Shown here one piece after another: positions 4,752 through 12,695 of a DNA stretch of 13,305 nucleotides. Made by a program: the position numbers and the translations under genes. The stretch covers positions 1-13,305 of the forward strand of contig JBFMDA010000039.1 in assembly GCA_040754255.1 (NCBI GenBank), read 5' to 3'. The notes under the pieces were generated by a model. The model worked only from the letters and a program-made list of their open reading frames with translations, was not told the origin of the DNA and ran no database searches. Origin of the DNA: SURF-25 sp040754255. Lineage in GTDB: Bacteria; Omnitrophota; Gorgyraeia; Gygaellales; Profunditerraquicolaceae. The number at the start of each line of letters is the position of its first letter. The first letter of the stretch is position 1.

Positions 4752-6000
4752 TGAGAGCCTCTCCTACTAGGTCGTACTCAAGCGTATCGTATATGCGGGC
4801 CTTGACGAATTCTCCGCACCGTAATCTTTTTTTTGAACGGATATAGACGACCCCATCCACCTCCGGGGCATCGTACTGGGTACGCCCCACATACGAATCA
4901 CCTTCCTGTTCGTCTATGAGGACGTCGATGGTCTTGCCTAAGAATTTTTTGTTTGATTCTTCGGAAATCTTCTGCTGGCAAGCCATAATTTCATTAAAAC
5001 GCCCCTGCTTGATCGCCGCGGGGACCTGCCCTGGCAAGGCATACGCGGGAGTGCCTTCTTCGCGAGAATACATAAATGCGCCCAGGCGCTCAAAACCAAA
5101 TGCACGGATAAACTCAAGCAGCTCTTTGAATTCTTTCTCTGTTTCGGAAGGAAAACCCACGATTACCGAAGTCCGCAACGCAGCATCAGGTAAGGCTTTT
5201 CGTATCTTCTCCAAAAGAAGGCAAATATCCTTCTTGCTGACATGCCTGTTCATTGCACGCAGGATACGGTCATTGATATGCTGTATGGGTACATCGATGT
5301 ACTTACAAATCCGGCTCTCCTGCCGCATAAGCGCAAGCAACTCGTCGGTAATCCGGCTCGGGTAAAGATACAAAAGCCTCATCCACCCGATATGCCTGGT
5401 ATGTGCCAGTATCTTCTTGAGCAGATCTACCACGCTTACTTTTGGAACAAGGTCGCTGCCGAAACCTGTGATATCCTGGCCGATAATATTCACTTCCGAA
5501 ACCCCCCGCCCATCCATTTCCCTTACTTTACGGAGCGCGGAAGCGACATCAAGGCTTCTGAAGCGCTGTTTGATTTTCGGGATCACGCAATAACTGCAAT
5601 TATTAAGGCATCCTTCGCAAATCTTCAGGTAAGAGTAATGAGCAGGGGTTAAACTAAAACTATCGGCAGTATGATTAAGGGAAAGGCGACCTACAAACGC
5701 ATCGATCTCAGGAAATTCCTTTACGAGCGTTCTCTTATACCTCTGCACAAGACAGCCATAGGCAATAATTTTCTTAAGCCTTCCTTCCTTCTTAAGCGCG
5801 ATTAAGTCCAGCAGCATATCTATTGATTCTTTCTTGGCATCGTCGATAAATGCACAGGTATTCACCAAGGCAATCTGGGCATCCTTAATATCCACTACCC
5901 GATACCCTTTTTGATGGAGCCGTCCCGCAACAGACTCCGAATCAACCAGGTTACGCGGACAACCGAGGCTTACTATGCCGACTGCAGGATTCTTGCTCAT
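4735..6000 (-). CDS. rimO: Ribosomal protein S12 methylthiotransferase RimO
   Basis: RimO is a radical-SAM enzyme that adds a methylthio group to a conserved aspartate of ribosomal protein S12. The 421-residue product has the three-part family layout. The N-terminal MTTase domain carries its own cluster cysteines C14 (VSLGCPRN), C49 (VNTCAFI) and C83 (YGCLVQ). The radical-SAM domain has C131-x3-C135-x2-C138 in EGCLNNCSYCVIP. A C-terminal TRAM domain lies from about 352. The opening SLGCPRNLVDSE and TCAFIDDAKKES are typical of RimO rather than MiaB. The start overlaps the rodZ stop as ATGA, and the end overlaps pgsA by 17 nt, so it is translationally coupled on both sides. Length is slightly short of the usual ~440, with tight loops in the MTTase domain. 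Confidence 0.95.
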   Translation of the reverse strand: MSKNPAVGIVSLGCPRNLVDSESVAGRLHQKGYRVVDIKDAQIALVNTCAFIDDAKKESIDMLLDLIALKKEGRLKKIIAYGCLVQRYKRTLVKEFPEIDAFVGRLSLNHTADSFSLTPAHYSYLKICEGCLNNCSYCVIPKIKQRFRSLDVASALRKVREMDGRGVSEVNIIGQDITGFGSDLVPKVSVVDLLKKILAHTRHIGWMRLLYLYPSRITDELLALMRQESRICKYIDVPIQHINDRILRAMNRHVSKKDICLLLEKIRKALPDAALRTSVIVGFPSETEKEFKELLEFIRAFGFERLGAFMYSREEGTPAYALPGQVPAAIKQGRFNEIMACQQKISEESNKKFLGKTIDVLIDEQEGDSYVGRTQYDAPEVDGVVYIRSKKRLRCGEFVKARIYDTLEYDLVGEALNEHCQ

Positions 6001-6773
6001 CTTCCGACCCTTAGGCCATCCCTGGTAATACTAATCTGTTTTACTGCCTGGCCCCTCCTGCCCAAAGGAGGTATGCGCTTGGTATTCACTTCAAGCTCCA
6101 CTCCCCCTGCATTGCCCAATGACAGCTCTATCTTATCCTTGGCCTGCCAGCTCTCGTATCTTCCTTTTTTAAGCACGTTGCGTAATACGGTTTTGCCGTC
6201 CACCTTGACCTCGGCCCAGGAATTCTCTTTTGCATACATGCCCAGCCTTATCTCAACGGCCTTTTCTGTTTTGGCTGACTTTGCCGTATCGCGTGCGGCT
6301 GCCGCCTCTTTTACGTACGGCACCTTTTCCGGCACTTTTGACACCGCAACGGCTTTAGGCTTACGGGGTATTGATTTTATCTTGCCCCAGACGAACCGCA
6401 AGAAGCTAAACCCCAGGAATACCGCCACAATTATCACCGCAATCCTGGCTGCCGTTTTAGGGTCAAACGGCAACTTAAAAGAGGTTAATTTCGCCAGGGA
6501 TGTTTTTACCAGCGGCGGCCTCTCTTCCCGTACAACCGTTTTCTGTGCGTATGGTTCCTGATAGCCGGTGATAAAATCTCTAGGGTCAACTCCCAGCAAT
6601 TTACAATAAATCTTCATAAATCCTTTTATATACACCGGGCTTAAATTAATAATACCGTCCTCTTCGATGTTCTTAAGGATATTTAAGTGGATCTTCGTCT
6701 TCTTAGATACCTCTTCAAGGCTTAAGCCTTTCTGCAAACGTATTTTTTTAAGTCTTTCGCCTGCCGACTCCAT
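5997..6773 (-). CDS. rodZ: RodZ-like cell-shape protein (HTH_25, TM, DUF4115)
   Basis: RodZ links MreB filaments to the inner membrane and peptidoglycan machinery. The 258-residue protein has an N-terminal cytoplasmic helix-turn-helix of the HTH_25 type (ERLKKIRLQKGLSLEEVSKKTKI, about residues 6-70, including the SPVYIKGFMKIYCKLLGVDP block), a basic linker, one membrane span at about 109-127, a low-complexity Ala/Lys/Pro stretch and a periplasmic beta domain resembling DUF4115 at about 172-250 (SWAEVKVDGKTV...LKKGRYESW). The start is two nucleotides after the ftsK stop with AAGGAAGG upstream. The neighbourhood ftsK-rodZ-rimO-pgsA resembles the spoIIIE-ymfM-pgsA order of Firmicutes. mreB itself is not in the window, so an actual link to MreB is inferred from the family. 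Confidence 0.88.
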   Translation of the reverse strand: MESAGERLKKIRLQKGLSLEEVSKKTKIHLNILKNIEEDGIINLSPVYIKGFMKIYCKLLGVDPRDFITGYQEPYAQKTVVREERPPLVKTSLAKLTSFKLPFDPKTAARIAVIIVAVFLGFSFLRFVWGKIKSIPRKPKAVAVSKVPEKVPYVKEAAAARDTAKSAKTEKAVEIRLGMYAKENSWAEVKVDGKTVLRNVLKKGRYESWQAKDKIELSLGNAGGVELEVNTKRIPPLGRRGQAVKQISITRDGLRVGR

Positions 6774-6775
6774 AA

Positions 6776-8971
6776 CTATCCTTCCTTATCGTTGCCCTGC
6801 ATCATCTCTTCTTTCAGCCACGCCTCTCTATCAATCAGGATCTTGCGCGGTTTGCTTCCTTCGTAGGGGCCGACCAAGCCCTCCTGTTCCATCATATCAA
6901 TGATGCGGGCGGCGCGCGTATACCCGAGCCTCATGCGCCTTTGGAGGATCGAAACCGAGGCCTGCCCGCTTTCCATGATAACCTTTACTGCCTCTTCATA
7001 CAATTCGTCCTTTTCCCCGTTCACTAAAGAAGACTTTCCCTTCTCCTTTAATATCTCTCCATCATAAATCGGCTCTGCCTGGGCCTTGATGAAACCGGTT
7101 ACTGCCTCGATTTCCTTATCGGTAACCAGTGCCGCCTGGGCCCGGATCAGTTTCGACTCCTGGGGTTTCAGAAAAAGCATATCGCCTTTTCCCAATAACT
7201 TATCCGCGCCGTTCATATCCAATACGGTCCTTGAATCCACTTTCGACGAGACTTTAAACGAAATGCGCGCGGGAAAATTTGCCTTGATGACGCCGGTGAT
7301 CACGTCGACAGAAGGCCGCTGGGTAGCAAGGATCAGGTGGATGCCTACTGCGCGCGAAAGCTGGGCAAGGCGGGTGATTGCATTCTCGATCTGCTCTCTG
7401 GCAATCATCATCAGGTCCGCCAATTCATCGATAATAATCACGATGTAGGGCAGGAGTTCCTGTTTTTGATTATATGCCTCTATATTTCTTACCCCTGTCT
7501 TTGCCAATAATTGATAGCGGTTTTCCATCTCCTCCACAACCCATCCAAGCGCACTGGAGGCCTTTTTTGCGTCGGTGACTACGGGGCAGAGAAGATGGGG
7601 CAGTCCGTTAAACGTTGCCAGCTCCACCATCTTTGGGTCGATCATCACAAACCGCAGTTCGCTCGGGGAAGATTTAAAAAGCAGCGAAAGTATCAGCGAA
7701 TTCACGCACACCGTCTTTCCGGAACCCGTTGTCCCTGCAATCAAAAGGTGGGGCATCTGGCCCAAGTCGGCCACTACAGTCTTGCCGGCAATATCCTTTC
7801 CCAGCACAAGGGCCAATTTTGAGTCTGAATCTTGAAACTCGCTTGCGGAAATTACCTCTTTAAGGTATACGAAATTACTTTGTATGTTGGGGACTTCAAC
7901 GCCCACCCTGCCCTTACCGGGTATCGGAGCTACGATCCTGACTGACTGCGCCTTCATTGCCAGGGATATATCGTCACTTAACGCAACGATACGGTTTAAT
8001 TTGACTCCCGGAGCAGGCTCGAGCTCATACCGGGTAATAATGGGTCCTCGTTCTATATCGGTCACCTTGACGGTGATGCCGAAGTCTTCAAGCGTATCCT
8101 CGAGGATTTTCGCGTTATTAGTCAGGTCTTCCTTAATCTGCCGCGCACCTAAAGGAGGAGGGGGCTCCAGCAAGTCAACCGAAGGCAGGTGGTAATCCCC
8201 TACCTTGATCACAGGGGTTTTTCGCGTAGGCTCCTTCTCGCTCTCAGCAGCCGGTTCCTGTATGATGACCTTCGGCTTCGCCGGCATTGCCGTTTTAAAG
8301 GCTTCGTTTTTCAGGGCAGTATCGGACACAGCAGCCTTGGGCCTGGTTTCAGGCCGAATGGCCTGAGTCTTTACGTTAAGAATCGGCTTAACCGGGGTAG
8401 CTTTCTGTTTTCTGCTGAACAAGGCGGCCGAACGAAAGAGGGAACGCATACTATTGACAGCGCCGCAGAGAAAGGTCGAAATTAAAACCTCTGTGACGAG
8501 GGCAAGCGACAAAAGCAAAAGAGTAGTAAAGAGTATGAATCCGCCCAGCCTCCCTAAATAACGGATAAAGAAGCTTGAGATAAAATAACCGAAGAAGCCT
8601 CCCCGGTAGAACATCAGCGTTTCTTTCCCCGAAGCGAATAAGCCGACAAGGGAGCTTGTCGATAACAGCAGTATAAAGAAGCCGGCTATCCGGGGAATGC
8701 TAAGGTAGGGGATATTCTGGCGGAATATGCTCACTCCCAGCCAGAGGATAAAGAGAGGAACCAGGTAACTGGGTATCCTCCCGAATAAAAACACGAGGAT
8801 TCCGGAGAGGTATGCCCCGAACGTGCGTATAAAGTTTTTAGGAGGGATATTGGGGTGCGAGGTGTTGAATGGTAAATCGTCGTAATGATAGGAAATAAGA
8901 CTGGCTAAAATAATAATGCCAATCGCCAAGAGGATGATCCCTCTAATCTCATTGAGGCTTTTTTCCTTCAC
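6776..8971 (-). CDS. ftsK: DNA translocase FtsK/SpoIIIE
   Basis: FtsK pumps chromosomal DNA through the closing septum and activates dimer resolution at dif. The 731-residue protein has four or five membrane segments in residues 11-170, a linker at about 178-265, and the alpha/beta motor with Walker A GTTGSGKT at 413-420, Walker B VIIIDELADLMM at 511-522 and LATQRPS at 548-554. It ends in a winged-helix gamma domain at about 655-715 (YEEAVKVIMES, SVSILQRRMRLGYTRAARIIDMME) that reads KOPS-type polarity sequences. The linker is short, as in SpoIIIE, rather than the very long one of E. coli FtsK. Translation starts at GTG (8969-8971), three bases after the pnp stop with no strong ribosome site, suggesting coupling to pnp. 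Confidence 0.96.
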   Translation of the reverse strand: MKEKSLNEIRGIILLAIGIIILASLISYHYDDLPFNTSHPNIPPKNFIRTFGAYLSGILVFLFGRIPSYLVPLFILWLGVSIFRQNIPYLSIPRIAGFFILLLSTSSLVGLFASGKETLMFYRGGFFGYFISSFFIRYLGRLGGFILFTTLLLLSLALVTEVLISTFLCGAVNSMRSLFRSAALFSRKQKATPVKPILNVKTQAIRPETRPKAAVSDTALKNEAFKTAMPAKPKVIIQEPAAESEKEPTRKTPVIKVGDYHLPSVDLLEPPPPLGARQIKEDLTNNAKILEDTLEDFGITVKVTDIERGPIITRYELEPAPGVKLNRIVALSDDISLAMKAQSVRIVAPIPGKGRVGVEVPNIQSNFVYLKEVISASEFQDSDSKLALVLGKDIAGKTVVADLGQMPHLLIAGTTGSGKTVCVNSLILSLLFKSSPSELRFVMIDPKMVELATFNGLPHLLCPVVTDAKKASSALGWVVEEMENRYQLLAKTGVRNIEAYNQKQELLPYIVIIIDELADLMMIAREQIENAITRLAQLSRAVGIHLILATQRPSVDVITGVIKANFPARISFKVSSKVDSRTVLDMNGADKLLGKGDMLFLKPQESKLIRAQAALVTDKEIEAVTGFIKAQAEPIYDGEILKEKGKSSLVNGEKDELYEEAVKVIMESGQASVSILQRRMRLGYTRAARIIDMMEQEGLVGPYEGSKPRKILIDREAWLKEEMMQGNDKEG

Positions 8972-8974
8972 TTG

Positions 8975-11056
8975 CTATTTAAGCTCTTCTGCCCGTTTCT
9001 TACTGAGGTTTATCCTGCCCTGCTCGTCTATTCCGACGACTTTGACTTTTATCTCATCCCCCAGCTTCACAACGGCCTCGACATTTTTGACAAAACCCTC
9101 TGCCAGTTCAGACACATGCACCAGGCCTTCTTTCCCGGGAGCAATCTCGCAAAATGCGCCGAAATTGGTTATTTTCTTGACTTTTGCATTGTAAATACGG
9201 CCGACCTCAACATCCTCGGTAATTGCCTTAATCATTGCGATGGCTTCATTGGATTTTACCGGGTCAGTGGAGGCTACCAATACGGTACCATCGTCCTGGA
9301 TATCGATACTGGCGCCTGTAGTGGCAATGATGTGTTTAATGATTTTTCCTCCCGGCCCGATGACCGCACCGATCTTTTCGGTATTTATCTTCAGCGTCTC
9401 AATGCGCGGCGCATACGAAGATAATTGTTCCCGCGGAGTATTCAACACGGAAGTCATCTTCGCAAGGATAAAATTCCTGGCTTCCAGCGCCTGCGTTATG
9501 CAAAGCTCCATAAGCGCAAGGCTGATACCGCTGATCTTTAAGTCTAACTGGACCGCGGTAATCCCCTGCTTGGTGCCTGCTACTTTAAAATCCATATCCC
9601 CAAAGTGGTCTTCAAGGCCCGTAATATCAGTAAGCACGACTGCCTTTGAGCCTTCTTTAACCAGGCCCAGGGCCACTCCTGCAACTACATCCTTTATGGG
9701 CACGCCTGCGTCCATCAAGGAAAGAGTCGAGGCACACACCGTAGCCATGCTCGATGAGCCGTTTGATTCCAGGATCTCGGAAACTACGCGTATGGTATAG
9801 GGGAACTTTTCTTTCGAAGGCATGACTGCCAGCAATGCCCGCTCTGCAAGCGCACCATGGCCTATTTCTCTCCTGCCTGGCCCGCGTACAGGCGCGGTCT
9901 CTCCGACACTAAAAGGAGGAAAACTGTAGTGGAGCATAAAAGATTTGTACTTTTCGCCCTCAAGGGCCTCGATAAGCTGCTCGTCCTCTCCCGTGCCCAG
10001 TGTGGTCACTGCAAGGCTCTGCGTCTGTCCGCGGGTAAAGATACAAGACCCGTGCGTACGCGGCAGGACCGATACTGCGCAGGTAATAGGCCGTATATCT
10101 TTAAAACCCCTGCCATCTATCCGGGTATTCTCGTTAAGGATTTTCTTGCGTACCTGCTCTTTTTCTACTTCTTCGAGAGCAACACGGACGTCCTCGGCAA
10201 GGAAGCCTTCGGGCGTTAAGGCAGTCTCTAGTTCCTTCGCGAGTAAATCCGCTTCTTCCTGGCGCTCTTCCTTTTTGCTTAAGGAATAAATATGCGTTAA
10301 TTTCTCTTTCGCCAAGTCCTCGATCCTACGCTTAAGCTCTTGAGAAGTAATGTTGCACTGGACGTCCTGCTTAGGCTTTCCGTGTGCACGGCAAAGATCC
10401 TCTTGAAAACGGATAATTGCCTTTAGGTGTTCGAAGCCGAACGTAACCGCTTCAACAAAAGTCTTTTCTGAAACCTCGCGGCATTTTGCCTCAAGCATCA
10501 TAATACCCTGCGCATTGCCGACAACCACCACATCGAGGTCAGAGTGCTCAAGCTGCGCGTACGTAGGGTTCAGCACAAAATGGCCCTCATGCATTCCTAC
10601 GCGGCAACAGGCAAGCGGGCCGTTAAAGGGTATGTCGGAAATGGCCAGCGCTGCCGAAGCGCCGATCACTGCCAATATATCCGGGTCGTTCTCTCCGTCG
10701 CTTGAGAGCACAAGCGCGATAATCTGGACCTCGTTTAAAAGGCCTTTCGGGAAAAGGGGCCGTATCGGCCTGTCAATGAGGCGCGCAGTCAAGATCTCGT
10801 TCTCCGATGGCCTTCCTTCGCGTTTAAAAAATCCGCCGGGAATCCTTCCTGCCGCGTATGTTTTTTCCTGATATTCGACGGTAAGGGGGAAAAAGCTCTG
10901 CCCTTCCCTTATCTCTTTGGACATGCACGCAGTAACTAATACCACAGTCCCCCCATACTGCACCGTTACGGAACCGTTTGCCTGGCGCGCAACCGCCCCT
11001 GTCTCTATAATAAGTTCTTCCTTTGCGAATTGTATGCTGCTTTTATTTGATTGCAT
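8975..11056 (-). CDS. pnp: Polyribonucleotide nucleotidyltransferase (PNPase)
   Basis: PNPase degrades RNA 3' to 5' by phosphorolysis and can also add tails. The 693-residue protein has the full family layout: first RNase PH domain (FFKREGRPSENEILTARLIDRP, residues 76-97), a helical linker, second RNase PH domain with TRIDGRGFKDIRPI near 311, RGPGRREIGHG at 391-401, SNGSSSMATVC at 431-441 and GDMDFKVAGT at 486-495, then KH (GAVIGPGGKII, 563-573) and S1 (NFGAFCEIAPGKEGLVHVSE, 631-650). AGAGGT precedes the ATG. It follows rpsO by 42 nt, the widely conserved rpsO-pnp arrangement; in E. coli this interval carries RNase III processing sites, but here I see only a weak hairpin (GGAT-GAA-ATCC). Confidence 0.98.
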   Translation of the reverse strand: MQSNKSSIQFAKEELIIETGAVARQANGSVTVQYGGTVVLVTACMSKEIREGQSFFPLTVEYQEKTYAAGRIPGGFFKREGRPSENEILTARLIDRPIRPLFPKGLLNEVQIIALVLSSDGENDPDILAVIGASAALAISDIPFNGPLACCRVGMHEGHFVLNPTYAQLEHSDLDVVVVGNAQGIMMLEAKCREVSEKTFVEAVTFGFEHLKAIIRFQEDLCRAHGKPKQDVQCNITSQELKRRIEDLAKEKLTHIYSLSKKEERQEEADLLAKELETALTPEGFLAEDVRVALEEVEKEQVRKKILNENTRIDGRGFKDIRPITCAVSVLPRTHGSCIFTRGQTQSLAVTTLGTGEDEQLIEALEGEKYKSFMLHYSFPPFSVGETAPVRGPGRREIGHGALAERALLAVMPSKEKFPYTIRVVSEILESNGSSSMATVCASTLSLMDAGVPIKDVVAGVALGLVKEGSKAVVLTDITGLEDHFGDMDFKVAGTKQGITAVQLDLKISGISLALMELCITQALEARNFILAKMTSVLNTPREQLSSYAPRIETLKINTEKIGAVIGPGGKIIKHIIATTGASIDIQDDGTVLVASTDPVKSNEAIAMIKAITEDVEVGRIYNAKVKKITNFGAFCEIAPGKEGLVHVSELAEGFVKNVEAVVKLGDEIKVKVVGIDEQGRINLSKKRAEELK

Positions 11057-11098
11057 TATGACCTCTTATGGTAGATGGATTTCATCCGGGCGAGAACG

Positions 11099-11368
11099 CT
11101 ATTTCCTCAGGTGAAGCTTCTTTAGGATCTCCTCGTATTTGTGGACATCCTTTTTCTTAAGAGTGCTGAGGAGCCTGCGCCGCCTTCCAACAAGCATGAG
11201 AAGGCCGCGTCGCGAGTGGAAATCTTTCTTGTGTTGAGTGAAGTGGCCGGTAAGGTTGTTAATCCGTTCAGTGAGGATTGCTATCTGTACCTGCGCAGAA
11301 CCGGTGTCCCGCGCATGCGTTTTGAAGCCTTCGATGACTTTCTGCTTTACATCCTTGACTAACACCAA
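11099..11368 (-). CDS. rpsO: 30S ribosomal protein S15
   Basis: S15 binds the 16S rRNA central domain early in 30S assembly. Conserved blocks DTGSAQVQIAILTERI, LTGHFTQHKKDFHSRRGLL and GRRRRLLSTLKKKD are all present. The open frame reaches a TTG at 11401, which would add 11 residues, but the AAGGAGG at 11377-11383 lies within that extension. The TTG at 11366-11368 is eight bases beyond it and gives exactly 89 residues with DTGS starting at residue 21, as in E. coli and B. subtilis S15. A GTG directly after it (11363-11365) is the only close alternative. It is first in a seven-gene operon, with a strong promoter about 80-100 bp upstream. Confidence 0.95.
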   Translation of the reverse strand: MVLVKDVKQKVIEGFKTHARDTGSAQVQIAILTERINNLTGHFTQHKKDFHSRRGLLMLVGRRRRLLSTLKKKDVHKYEEILKKLHLRK

Positions 11369-11376
11369 TCTCTTTT

Positions 11377-11383
11377 CCTCCTT
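11377..11383 (-). promoter_or_regulatory. Ribosome binding site of rpsO
   Basis: AAGGAGG on the minus strand, eight bases before the TTG at 11366-11368. It lies inside the longer open frame from 11401 and is the reason for trimming the S15 start. Confidence 0.85.
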
Positions 11384-11414
11384 ATTTTGTTCCTTTGACA
11401 AAAAGAATTATGCC

Positions 11415-11432
11415 TTGCAATTGCATTTGCAA
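11415..11432. repeat. Three tandem hexamers TTGCAA/TTGCAT/TTGCAA in the rpsO leader
   Basis: The 18 bases are three adjacent 6-bp units; the outer two are identical self-complementary palindromes and the middle differs by one base. They lie just downstream of the expected rpsO transcription start and 34 bp before its ribosome site. A perfect 6-bp inverted repeat (AATACT-AAAA-AGTATT, 11431-11446) follows and overlaps the -10 box. They could be an operator or part of a folded leader for S15 autoregulation; neither is shown. Confidence 0.6.
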
Positions 11433-11443
11433 TACTAAAAAGT

Positions 11444-11472
11444 ATTATAAGGGATTTTACCGCATTAGTCAA
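11444..11472 (-). promoter_or_regulatory. Sigma-70-type promoter of the rpsO-pnp-ftsK operon
   Basis: On the minus strand, -35 TTGACT (11467-11472), a 17-bp spacer and a perfect -10 TATAAT (11444-11449). It gives a leader of about 70 nt before rpsO. It lies 34 bp after the stop of the STAS-PilZ gene; no terminator separates the units, so some read-through is likely. Confidence 0.87.
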
Positions 11473-11505
11473 TATTTTCTCTTTAAAGGAGTCAGGCAGC
11501 AGCTT

Positions 11506-12231
11506 TTAGAGACATTCGCTTGTGCTGCTCAAAGGCAGGTTTCTCTCCACGAATGCGATAATATCTTTCTGTGTGCGGCTGTCGGTATTGTGGAATTCTA
11601 TCCCCATGCCCGGATAGATCTGCGGCTGGATCTCTTTCTGCACAAGCCAGACTACCCTGGCAGAAAGCGCAACGAGCCCGGGCTTAGGCAAAAGCTTAAG
11701 CCGTATATCCAGAAGTTGGCCCAGCGGATATGTCTTTTCTGCAAATAGCAAAATTCCTACGGCGCTGATGTTCAAGACTTTGCCTTCGTTGTATTCTGTT
11801 TCGTCTTGAGCCTTAAACTCTATGACGATGTCGATCGGCAGCCGCTTGAACCTGCGCCTTAAATGCATCCTCTGTATCTCTGAAATAGCCTTGTCTTCCT
11901 CAAAACACTTAAGCGCGGTCTCTTCGTCCTCGTATATTTCGAATACGGTATCCAGCCCTACCATCGCCAAAATCTTCCTGATATGCGCAGGCACCCGCAC
12001 AAAGCTGATCCTGCCCTTGTGGTTTAATACGTTTTTATATGCAACGGTCAATACAGAAAGGCCCGTATAATTCAGGAGGTTGACGTTCTCAAAGTTACAA
12101 ATAATATCGGTATATTCCTGCGTAAGGCACCAGCCGACCTTTTCAATCAGATTTGACGAATCTACGTCGATATCTCCGGCCAAATCAAGGATGAGTACCG
12201 AATCCGCCCTTCTTAAAGATATTTCCAACAT
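11506..12231 (-). CDS. STAS-PilZ fusion protein, probable c-di-GMP-responsive regulator
   Basis: The 241-residue soluble protein joins two signalling domains. Residues 1-112 match STAS, the anti-sigma-factor-antagonist fold: an opening beta strand with LILDLAGDID, then the NLLNYTGLSVL segment where the usual phospho-acceptor serine is threonine (T56), and AHIRKILAMVGLDTVFEIYEDEETAL. Residues 123-231 match PilZ: the c-di-GMP-binding RxxxR (R126 to R130 in HLRRRFKR), NISAVG at 154-159 (the D/N-x-S-x-x-G motif), and a late GMGIEFHN. Both PilZ ligand motifs are intact, so c-di-GMP binding is likely. An AGGAAG ribosome site precedes the ATG. It lies 10 nt after the DUF1805 gene, in one operon. No kinase or anti-sigma partner is in the window, so the output is unknown. 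Confidence 0.88.
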   Translation of the reverse strand: MLEISLRRADSVLILDLAGDIDVDSSNLIEKVGWCLTQEYTDIICNFENVNLLNYTGLSVLTVAYKNVLNHKGRISFVRVPAHIRKILAMVGLDTVFEIYEDEETALKCFEEDKAISEIQRMHLRRRFKRLPIDIVIEFKAQDETEYNEGKVLNISAVGILLFAEKTYPLGQLLDIRLKLLPKPGLVALSARVVWLVQKEIQPQIYPGMGIEFHNTDSRTQKDIIAFVERNLPLSSTSECL

Positions 12232-12241
12232 AGCAATCTTC

Positions 12242-12535
12242 CTATGCGAGCAGCTTTAGCGCTTCGCGTATCGGCTGGCCGGGACGTATCCCTAATTGCG
12301 CAGCCGCCGGACTACAGGAATGAACCGAACTTTTAAGCGCCCCGGAGATTGAAGATACGCCCGTAATCATTACGGCGGCTTCTTCAAACCGCTCTGCCGC
12401 CTGCATATTCAGGTATCCGCACATGACGTAGCCTTTTTGGCCCTTCAACACAATAAGGTTTTTTTTGCCCAGCTTCATGCATAATGCCTCAATGGTATTT
12501 TTGCCGACTTTTATTTTTTTGTATTGCAAAGGCAC
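12242..12535 (-). CDS. DUF1805 (YunC-like) protein
   Basis: The 97-residue product has the DUF1805 pattern: a beta-rich opening, KKNLIVLKGQKGYVMCGYLNM at about 24-44 with the characteristic GYxMCG cysteine (C39), AAVMITGVSSISGALKSSV, and the closing AAQLGIRPGQPIREALKLL. The function of the family is not established. The open frame extends far upstream, but the family similarity and the GGGAGAGG at 12541-12548 point to the GTG at 12533-12535; the nearby GTG at 12539-12541 overlaps the ribosome site. It is the first gene of a two-gene unit with the STAS-PilZ gene. Family call is fairly sure; no role is proposed. Confidence 0.8.
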   Translation of the reverse strand: MPLQYKKIKVGKNTIEALCMKLGKKNLIVLKGQKGYVMCGYLNMQAAERFEEAAVMITGVSSISGALKSSVHSCSPAAAQLGIRPGQPIREALKLLA

Positions 12536-12540
12536 GTTCA

Positions 12541-12548
12541 CCTCTCCC
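12541..12548 (-). promoter_or_regulatory. Ribosome binding site of the DUF1805 gene
   Basis: GGGAGAGG on the minus strand. It places the start at the GTG of 12533-12535 rather than the much longer upstream open frame. Just upstream is an uninterrupted palindrome CTTTTTTAAAAAAG (12548-12561), of unclear meaning. Confidence 0.65.
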
Positions 12549-12611
12549 TTTTTTAAAAAAGCTCTGCGGTGATGCGTTTTGAATGCAGTTCCTTGTGTTA
12601 CAAATGTTATT

Positions 12612-12640
12612 ATAGTATCATAGAAAGCCCAAAGCGGCAA
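12612..12640 (-). promoter_or_regulatory. Possible promoter of the DUF1805/STAS-PilZ unit
   Basis: On the minus strand TTGCCG (12635-12640), 17 bp, TACTAT (12612-12617). A better -10 sequence, TATAAT at 12609-12614, overlaps it but would need a 20-bp spacer. Either gives a leader of roughly 65-75 nt before the GTG start. Confidence 0.45.
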
Positions 12641-12661
12641 TTTGTTTTCTGGAAAAAACTC

Positions 12662-12689
12662 TTGCCATTTAACGGGATAGCTATATAAT
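12662..12689 (+). promoter_or_regulatory. Probable promoter of the small membrane protein / TRL unit
   Basis: TTGCCA (12662-12667), a 16-bp spacer and TATAAT (12684-12689). The -10 box ends only six bases before the GTG start at 12696, so the predicted transcript would begin at or within a base or two of the start codon. Confidence 0.6.
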
Positions 12690-12695
12690 AACTCT

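Noticed and set aside
11402..11505. Terminator after the STAS-PilZ gene
   Set aside because: No GC-rich stem with a following T-tract is present; the inverted repeat at 11431-11446 is A-T rich and overlaps the rpsO -10 box.
12548..12561. CTTTTTTAAAAAAG palindrome as a terminator
   Set aside because: It has no loop and only A-T pairs in its core, so a stable RNA hairpin is unlikely; it lies upstream of a start codon, not after a gene.
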